This document shows positions 7,303-11,945 of a DNA stretch of 11,945 bases, in pieces. This DNA is from Tatlockia sp. (GTDB lineage: Bacteria; Cyanobacteriota; Cyanobacteriia; Cyanobacteriales; Chroococcidiopsidaceae), in assembly GCA_013698215.1 (NCBI GenBank), contig JACCVJ010000696.1, forward strand, positions 1-11,945, given 5' to 3'. Each line of letters opens with the position of its first letter. Within the stretch, counting starts at the first letter, position 1. Made by a program: the position numbers and the translations under genes. The notes under the pieces are model-generated. The model saw only the letters and a list, made by a program, of their open reading frames with translations, was not told the origin of the DNA and searched no databases.

Positions 7303-9492
7303 ATGGCTGCGGTTCCCGAATCGCCTCTAGAAGATGGATTGACGGCGTTAAAGCAAGGTAACTTTAATAGGGCGATCGCCGAATTTGAAACTGTTTGTCA
7401 AAATTCCTCTCAGCCAACAGCTACCAAGGTACAAGCCCAAAAAGGTTTAGTAGATGCCTATGTGGGTAAGGGAGAAGATCGTAAAGCAATTTATTTATTA
7501 GAAATTCTTAGTCAAAGTAGCGATCCTCAAGTCAGAAAATGGGCTACTGATAATTATCCTCAACTTGTAAAACCCCTACCTATCGACGCAACAGGATTTG
7601 TAGCCTTTGAGGAAGTACAGCAAAAAGTTATTCAGCAAGAAGTGGTTTCTGTAGCCGTTGAGCCTGTAATCACGTCTGTACCAGCAGTAACTAAAAAAGC
7701 ACTTACCCCTTTTGAATGGCGAAACGCCCCCAGAGCGCAACGATGGCAACCTTTAAAAGAAGTTAATCTTGTCCCTTTGTGGCTGTTAATGGCTGGAAGT
7801 GTAACGGCGCTTTTTTTGCTCCTACGAGAGTTGCTGAAGTTTATGATGCTCTTTATCAACGATCTGCTCGTTAAAGTGCCTTATTTCGAGCCATTTCAAC
7901 CCTTTTATCACGATCCATCAAATTTGTTGCGTCTTTTGCTCTTATTACTAACCATTGGCTCTCCCTGGTTGCTAGACAGGCTTTTGCAGTTAAGTTATGG
8001 GATACAACCTTTAACTATTAGTCAGCTTGCCAACTATAGCCCCGAATCAGGGCGGGTATTACAACGCTTTTGCCGTCAACAAGGTTGGTCGTTGCCTCAA
8101 TTAGTCATTTTACCTACTTCCGCGCCCGTAGCCTTCACCTATGGCAATCTCCGGCGCACGGCTCGCATTGCTGTTAGTCAAGGATTACTCGAACAATTGG
8201 CTGACGATGAAATTGCTAGTATCTACACAGCGCAACTGGGACATATTGCTAGTTGGGATTTTGCAGTTATGTCTTTATTTATGGTGCTAAATCAAGGGAT
8301 TTATGCTGTTTATCGCTACGTAGCAACCTGGGGCGATCGCACGACCAATTCAACTATTAAAATTGCGGCGGTGACAATTTCTAGCGTTGCTTATGGTTTG
8401 TGGTGGCTGCTCTGTCGTCCAGCTTTGTGGTTGTCTCAATTGCGAATATACTATAGCGATAGGTTCGCGTTTAGTGTTACTGGCAATCCTAACGGCTTAA
8501 CTCGCGCATTAATTAAACTGGCGATCGGTATTACTCAAGACGTTCAGCAAAAAGAATGCACTAGCTTTTTATTAGAAAGCTTAAACCTGTTTATGCCGAT
8601 AAGCTGCGATCAAGCTATTACTTTAGGGAGTCTTTATCCTGAGATTGAGCCAATTTTGGCTTGGGATTGTCTCAATCCTTATCGTTATTTACTTGCGATT
8701 AATAATACTCATCCTTTAATCGGCGATCGCACTCAACGCCTGAATACTATAGCTCAATCTTGGCATCTCGAAACAGAGCTAAAGTTGCCTCCCCAATCCA
8801 ACGTAGCCCTCGATTTGCCTAAGTTAATACGGCAATGGCGGTTTGTACTTAATAACAGGGTGTTATTACAATTTACTGCGGTTTTTGGACTGGTTTCGGG
8901 TTTGGTTTTGGGAGCAATAGCTTGGCTAATTGGGGCAATTTCTCTAGTAATCTGGATTCCAGGGCTTGCTTGGATGTATGGCGACTGGTTGCTAATTAAA
9001 GCTTTTATTCCTATTGCGTTGAGTATTAGCCTATTTTTGCGGATAAATTTTTTGTTTCCAGATATTACACCCGCCTCTGCCGTCGCTACTCCAAGTTTAG
9101 CCGACCAAGGAGCAAACCTAAAAGCTTTGCCTATCGATAGCCATCCTGTACGCCTCAAAGGTAAGCTTTTGGGGCGACAAGGTATAGCTAACCACTTGGG
9201 ACAAGACTTGCTCTTAAATTCTCCTCAAGGCTTAGTTAAACTACATTATCAGTCTGCCCTAGGCTCTATTGGTAATCTTTTTTTAAGGCAATCCCTCAAT
9301 CCAACAGATTTACTAGGTCGCCATATTTTAGTTACAGGTTGGTTTCGCCCTGGTGCTAATAGCTGGATTGACCTTCATACTTTGCAAACCCAAGCTGGCA
9401 AAGTATGCTATAGTTTTCAACCGCTTTGGGCTACTATTATGGCAAGTGCGATCGCTCTTTATGGTACTGCCACGCTCATTTTGGGTAGATAA
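7303..9492 (+). CDS. TPR and degenerate M48 metalloprotease-like membrane protein
   Basis: This is a protein of 729 residues from the preferred ATG at 7303, which has GGAG ten bases upstream and opens MAAVPESPLEDGLTAL. An ATG at 7267 would add 12 unlikely residues (MLKTHPCRSVFF). Residues 6-86 look like tetratricopeptide helices (LEDGLTALKQGNFNRAIAEF). Hydrophobic segments lie near 157-178, 207-226, 315-338, 352-374, 520-544, 563-583 and 705-727. The middle is recognisable as M48 (HtpX/Ste24 type): DDEIASIYTAQLGHIASWD stands where HExxH should be, and IYYSDRFA stands where E-x-x-x-D should be. THPLIGDRTQRL (469-480) keeps the M48 HP...R motif. Of the zinc ligands only His314 remains (Ala310, Gln311 and Ile382 replace the first His, catalytic Glu and third-ligand Glu), so the protein is probably inactive as a protease. 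Residues 615-705 look like a beta-rich OB- or NfeD-like domain. Its role is unknown; a chaperone-like or scaffolding role at the membrane is a guess. Confidence 0.75.
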   Translation: MAAVPESPLEDGLTALKQGNFNRAIAEFETVCQNSSQPTATKVQAQKGLVDAYVGKGEDRKAIYLLEILSQSSDPQVRKWATDNYPQLVKPLPIDATGFVAFEEVQQKVIQQEVVSVAVEPVITSVPAVTKKALTPFEWRNAPRAQRWQPLKEVNLVPLWLLMAGSVTALFLLLRELLKFMMLFINDLLVKVPYFEPFQPFYHDPSNLLRLLLLLLTIGSPWLLDRLLQLSYGIQPLTISQLANYSPESGRVLQRFCRQQGWSLPQLVILPTSAPVAFTYGNLRRTARIAVSQGLLEQLADDEIASIYTAQLGHIASWDFAVMSLFMVLNQGIYAVYRYVATWGDRTTNSTIKIAAVTISSVAYGLWWLLCRPALWLSQLRIYYSDRFAFSVTGNPNGLTRALIKLAIGITQDVQQKECTSFLLESLNLFMPISCDQAITLGSLYPEIEPILAWDCLNPYRYLLAINNTHPLIGDRTQRLNTIAQSWHLETELKLPPQSNVALDLPKLIRQWRFVLNNRVLLQFTAVFGLVSGLVLGAIAWLIGAISLVIWIPGLAWMYGDWLLIKAFIPIALSISLFLRINFLFPDITPASAVATPSLADQGANLKALPIDSHPVRLKGKLLGRQGIANHLGQDLLLNSPQGLVKLHYQSALGSIGNLFLRQSLNPTDLLGRHILVTGWFRPGANSWIDLHTLQTQAGKVCYSFQPLWATIMASAIALYGTATLILGR

Positions 9493-9767
9493 AATCTAAA
9501 AATAAATTGCAGCCTTTTTCTAATAATGTTACATTTAGTTACATATAGTTTTTGCGCTCAAAACAAGCCAAGCAGCAAGTATTAATGACGGGTAACAATT
9601 TTCTTTGCCGCCAATATCTGCACTAAGAAGGACGGAATTAGGTAGGTAAGAACCCAGGTATTGCTAAAGGTGGAATTATATGCAATTAACTACCCTACAA
9701 GCTGTGGGCGTGATATTGTAAAAAATAGTGTCACCGTTACAGGTTAGTAGCATTAGAAACGTTACTC

Positions 9768-9845
9768 ATGGCAAAAAGGCGATCGACTGAACAAATCATC
9801 AAACGAGAACGCAGTTGTAAAGCCAAAGTTTTTTCAGGAGATTAA
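9768..9845 (+). other. Short ORF, possible relic of an IS3-type orfA
   Basis: ATG at 9768 opens 25 codons, MAKRRSTEQIIKRERSCKAK then VFSGD and stop. The start resembles the N-terminus of IS3-family OrfA proteins (basic residues, then TEQII and a K-x-R-E helix). Similarity stops after about 14 residues, and no later part of a transposase or terminal inverted repeat is seen. There is no ribosome site. It could equally be chance or a small basic peptide. Confidence 0.2.
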
Positions 9846-10002
9846 TAATTGAAATACTGAATTAACAAACTGTGCCTGTAAGGTATAGATTAGCTAGATA
9901 AAATGTAAAAATTAGTTAGTGGCAGCACAGGTCAATGTCACTTGATTATCAGCCAATCTAAAATAAGCGGTTCGATGCCAAATTATTTTTGTGTCAATTT
10001 GT

Positions 10003-10008
10003 AGAGGA
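10003..10008 (+). promoter_or_regulatory. Ribosome binding site that fixes the RRM gene start
   Basis: AGAGGA ends 7 nt before the ATG at 10016. That start gives MSVRLYIGNL, the normal beginning of the RRM fold. A longer reading from 9989 would place this site inside the gene and add nine unlikely residues (MCQFVEEYF). Confidence 0.75.
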
Positions 10009-10015
10009 ATATTTC

Positions 10016-10528
10016 ATGTCAGTTCGTTTATATATTGGTAATCTGCCCAAAGAAGAAGTAGAACGTCAAGACCTGCAAGCAGTTTTTGCAGAGGAAGGCG
10101 ATTCAGTAGTTACCAAAGTAATTAAAGACCGCAAAACAGGCAAATGTCGCGGCTTTGGCTTTGTAACTGTCAATGATGACGAACACGCTGACAAAATAAT
10201 TGAAAAATTTAATGGTTATTTATTTAAAGATACACCTATAAAAATCGAGAAAGCTTTACCTCGTACTAAAGGCGCAGAGGAAGACGGCGAACAGCGCCCG
10301 ATGGATAATGAAGCTAGTCCTACTACCACTAGCATAACTTCAGATAAACCAGCCCCAACTAAGCGCACCTCCAGCAACAATAGCAATAATAAAAAATCCC
10401 GTCGCCCAGCTAGTACAACAACAACTAGCACTAATGAAAGCAGCGAAGGAGTACAACCCGATCCTCGCTGGGCTGCGGATTTAGAAAAGCTCAAGCAAAT
10501 GTTGGCAGCCCAAACTACGAATGGGTAG
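10016..10528 (+). CDS. RRM-type RNA-binding protein (cyanobacterial Rbp family)
   Basis: This 170-residue protein has one RNA recognition motif at about 3-82. RNP2 is LYIGNL (5-10) and RNP1 is KCRGFGFV (43-50); the aromatic residues Tyr6, Phe47 and Phe49 that stack on RNA bases are present. Residues 85-145 form a disordered linker rich in Ser, Thr, Asn and Lys, longer than the glycine-rich tails of RbpA-type proteins. The last stretch, PDPRWAADLEKLKQMLAAQT (148-167), is predicted helical and looks like a conserved peptide. Cyanobacterial Rbps are linked to cold response and to placing photosystem mRNAs at thylakoids (Rbp2 and Rbp3 in Synechocystis). The sequence EEVERQDLQAVFAEEG fits the Rbp3-like type better than the cold-induced type, but this is from memory. 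The gene converges on the unknown minus-strand gene across a shared hairpin. Confidence 0.9.
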   Translation: MSVRLYIGNLPKEEVERQDLQAVFAEEGDSVVTKVIKDRKTGKCRGFGFVTVNDDEHADKIIEKFNGYLFKDTPIKIEKALPRTKGAEEDGEQRPMDNEASPTTTSITSDKPAPTKRTSSNNSNNKKSRRPASTTTTSTNESSEGVQPDPRWAADLEKLKQMLAAQTTNG

Positions 10529-10529
10529 T

Positions 10530-10550
10530 AGGTAATGGGTAATGGGTAAT
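10530..10550 (+). repeat. GGGTAAT heptamer tandem repeat
   Basis: Three units in a row, AGGTAAT, GGGTAAT and GGGTAAT, begin 2 bp after the RRM stop codon, and the end of the gene (ATGGGTAGT) is itself similar. Heptamer tandem repeats of this sort (STRR class) are common in Nostocales genomes and can expand or shrink by slippage. Confidence 0.7.
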
Positions 10551-10572
10551 TGTTGCCCATTACCCTATTTTT
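10537..10572 (+). terminator. Intrinsic terminator of the RRM gene
   Basis: GGGTAATGGG (10537-10546) pairs perfectly with CCCATTACCC (10556-10565) across a 9-base loop and is followed by TATTTTT. The left arm is made from the heptamer repeat, so repeat number can change without losing the stem. The T-run overlaps the stop codon of the facing gene. On the minus strand no T-run follows the stem, so it should work mainly for the plus strand. Confidence 0.75.
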
Positions 10573-10975
10573 AAGAAACTAAGGAATTTGGTAGAGGAAT
10601 TTCTAGCCAAGATTCTAAATGCGATCGCAATTGATGAGCAAAATCTGAACGTTGGTTAAATAGTTCGGTACGCACAGGTTTACGTTCTTTGTCTAACTCC
10701 CAGCCATAATCGCTACTAAGGCGGAGTTTATTTTGCCAATCAGCTATAGATACTACTAACTTTGAGGTAGGGCTATAGTCGCCGTCATCAACAACAAAGA
10801 CATAGTTAAAATTATTTTGGGTAGCCGCCGCAATCGTTGAAGGTTGACCGCACAATAACTCTAAACGCGATCGCACTAGGGCGACCAAATCCCCATCACC
10901 AATATCTTCCAATGGTCGGACTGCCAGTGTCAAAGCAAAGTAAAAATCTTCAATCGGCACAAACTCTAATTGCAT
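10571..10975 (-). CDS. Conserved-looking hypothetical protein, 134 residues
   Basis: I do not recognise this protein. It is soluble and acidic, with no signal peptide or membrane segment. The pattern suggests an alpha/beta fold: MQLEFVPIEDFYFALTLAVR at the start, a short helix (DGDLVALVRSRLELL), a strand ending in acidic residues (FNYVFVVDDGDY, 57-68), a strand KLVVSIADW, and a C-terminal helix (SDFAHQLRSHLESWL). It contains a HIP1 site in the coding sequence, as native cyanobacterial genes often do. The start at 10975 has no Shine-Dalgarno, but a TACAAT box ends 6 bp upstream, which would allow a leaderless mRNA. It faces the RRM gene and shares its terminator region; no functional link follows from that. 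Confidence 0.7.
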   Translation of the reverse strand: MQLEFVPIEDFYFALTLAVRPLEDIGDGDLVALVRSRLELLCGQPSTIAAATQNNFNYVFVVDDGDYSPTSKLVVSIADWQNKLRLSSDYGWELDKERKPVRTELFNQRSDFAHQLRSHLESWLEIPLPNSLVS

Positions 10976-11418
10976 AGCGCTATTGTAATGAACTAATTAA
11001 TACTCTATTAAACTTTTTACCTTTAACTAATAATTAGGTTAAGTTGTTGAAGCAAAACAATTTTGACCGCTTACGATTAACTTCGTTTAGGCTAAATATA
11101 AGATAATATGTAAATAATAATGCTTGTGATAGTCTATTATAAAATTGAAAAAGTTTATATAGCAACTAAAATAGCTGAAAATACCCTATACATACCAAGA
11201 TTGGGGGATTGACAAAAATTTTAAAATAGACTTCATACCAAAAAAAAGCCGCAAAACGGACAATTAGAGTCTATAAAATCTTTCCCACAGTGGATGCCCA
11301 GAATCTTAGTCAACTTTATATTAATTAATAGGAATAAAAAATATTCTGCTCCACTAAAAGGGAACAGCCCAAAGCGGCATCAATTTAAAACTTAGTTAAA
11401 ATCCGGTAAGTATCAGCT
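10976..11418. other. AT-rich divergent spacer before the glycosyltransferase
   Basis: This 443-bp region should hold promoters for both flanking genes. A perfect -35-like TTGACA lies at 11209-11214, but no good -10 follows at 16-18 bp. TATAAA at 11272-11277 and other A/T runs have no partner -35. CATACCAA occurs twice, at 11191-11198 and 11234-11241, 43 bp apart (about four helical turns), and could be a paired regulator site. I see no gene or stable terminator here. Confidence 0.5.
10982..10987 (-). promoter_or_regulatory. Candidate -10 box for a leaderless transcript
   Basis: On the minus strand TACAAT occupies 10987-10982. Transcription about seven bases downstream would begin at or beside the A of the ATG at 10975. 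A weak TTAATA lies 18 bp upstream (11011-11006) as a possible -35. The absence of any ribosome binding site fits this reading. Confidence 0.35.
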
Positions 11419-11945
11419 ATGAGTATCTCCAATTTACAGCACATTGCCTTAATTTCAGTTCACGGCGATCCTGCAATTGAAATTGGGAAAGAAGAAGCTG
11501 GTGGACAGAATGTTTACGTGCGCCAAGTAGGGGAAGCTTTAGCTAAACTTGGATGGCAAGTAGATATGTTTACCCGTAAGGCTAATGCCGAGCAAGCCTC
11601 AATCGTTCAACATTCTCCTAATTGTAGAACAATTCGTTTGGTAGCTGGGCCTGAAGAATTCGTACCAAGAGATAATATATTTCCCTACGCTGCTGAATTT
11701 GTCCAGCAAATATTAAAGTTTCAAAAAGATAATGGGATTAAGTATGCTTTAGTTCATACTAACTATTGGCTCTCTGCTTGGGTAGGAATGCAGTTAAAGA
11801 AAATTCAAGGTAGCAAGCAAGTTCATACTTATCACTCCTTGGGCTATGTCAAGTATAAATCAGTTTCTACCATCCCTTTAATTGCTAAGACGCGATTAGA
11901 TGTTGAGAAAGCAGTATTAGAAACGGCTGAAAGTATTGTAGCAAC
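11419..11945 (+). CDS. GT4 glycosyltransferase, sucrose-phosphate-synthase-like, N-terminal part
   Basis: The first 175 codons are present and the gene runs off the right edge. The ATG at 11419 opens MSISNLQHIALISVHGDP; GGTAAG stands about 8 nt upstream. The fragment is the acceptor-binding half of a GT-B fold. The glycine-rich loop is EEAGGQNVYVRQVGEALAKL (25-44), followed by GWQVDMFTRK, HTNYWLSAWVG (113-123) and HTYHSLG (136-142), all typical of sucrose-phosphate synthase and related GT4 enzymes. Such an enzyme would join the glucose of a nucleotide sugar to fructose-6-phosphate to make sucrose-6-phosphate, used by cyanobacteria as an osmolyte and carbon carrier. The catalytic E-x7-E and nucleotide-sugar site lie outside the window, so another GT4 role cannot be excluded. 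An SpsA-type identity is likely from the near-complete match to what I recall of Nostoc SPS. Confidence 0.8.
   Translation, partial: MSISNLQHIALISVHGDPAIEIGKEEAGGQNVYVRQVGEALAKLGWQVDMFTRKANAEQASIVQHSPNCRTIRLVAGPEEFVPRDNIFPYAAEFVQQILKFQKDNGIKYALVHTNYWLSAWVGMQLKKIQGSKQVHTYHSLGYVKYKSVSTIPLIAKTRLDVEKAVLETAESIVA

Larger units (their letters stand above)
9493..10015. other. Long spacer upstream of the RRM gene
   Basis: This 523-bp AT-rich stretch lies between two plus-strand genes. Near the left end is a 10-bp near-repeat, GTTACATTTA then GTTACATATA (9528-9547). A 25-codon ORF lies at 9768-9845. No convincing terminator for the upstream gene and no -35/-10 pair with proper spacing were found. Cold-induced rbp genes of cyanobacteria often have long regulatory leaders, so part of this stretch may be transcribed leader. 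GGTTCGATGCC (9969-9979) resembles a tRNA T-arm, but no tRNA fold surrounds it. Confidence 0.5.

Noticed and set aside
8754..9158. Minus-strand open frame of 134 codons inside the M48-like gene
   Set aside because: It is antisense to continuous membrane-protein coding sequence, with no recognisable motif and no ribosome site.
9967..9979. tRNA-like GGTTCGATGCC
   Set aside because: The flanks do not pair to a T-arm, and no acceptor, D or anticodon arms are found within 80 bp upstream.
10530..10550. CRISPR-like repeats
   Set aside because: The units are 7 bp and contiguous with no spacers; this is a short tandem repeat.
10216..10560. Minus-strand open frame of 114 codons over the RRM gene
   Set aside because: It mirrors the Ser/Thr/Asn-rich linker as Leu/Val runs and sits antisense to a clear RRM gene, so it is a shadow.
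11209..11214. TTGACA as the main promoter of the glycosyltransferase gene
   Set aside because: The best hexamers at 16-19 bp match the -10 consensus in only two or three positions.

Overview
The window is cyanobacterial chromosome. The evidence is at least 13 exact copies, counted by eye, of the HIP1 palindrome GCGATCGC in about 12 kb; a cyanobacterial-type ribosomal protein S4; a chemotaxis-like operon with bilin-type GAF domains; a cyanobacterial RRM protein; and a sucrose-phosphate-synthase-like glycosyltransferase. AT-rich spacers and heptamer tandem repeats suit a Nostocales or Chroococcidiopsis-like lineage, but the genus cannot be fixed from this sequence.

Region 1 (1-6168, minus strand) is a phototaxis-type signalling operon in the order pixG-pixH-pixI-pixJ-pixL (equivalent to ptxABCDE): a PatA-type response regulator, a CheY, a CheW, a soluble four-GAF methyl-accepting protein, and the start of a CheA kinase that runs off the left edge. 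Gaps are 51, 11, 6 and 62 nt; the last holds a strong C6/G6 hairpin. The second GAF domain of PixJ carries the Trp-x-Asp, Tyr and Cys-His residues of red/green cyanobacteriochromes. The fourth GAF keeps the Cys in a variant setting, and the first and third have lost it. The likely flow is light to PixJ, then PixI/PixL, then phosphotransfer to PixH and PixG, which would control type IV pilus motility or a related output.

Region 2 (6169-7183) is a divergent spacer followed by monocistronic rpsD, with a near-consensus promoter and an intrinsic terminator.

Region 3 (7184-9492) is a large membrane protein with a TPR-like N-terminus, a degenerate M48 metalloprotease core that has lost two of three zinc ligands, and a C-terminal beta-rich domain. 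A hairpin that would bury the ribosome binding site lies just before the preferred start.

Region 4 (9493-10975) has a 523-bp spacer with one short ORF that may be an insertion-sequence relic, an RRM RNA-binding protein gene, a terminator built from GGGTAAT heptamers, and a convergent unknown gene.

Region 5 (10976-11945) is a 443-bp AT-rich spacer and the first 175 codons of a GT4 glycosyltransferase resembling sucrose-phosphate synthase.

No rRNA, tRNA, CRISPR array, intact insertion sequence or prophage was seen. The most distinctive items are the mosaic photoreceptor, the pseudoprotease and its leader hairpin.
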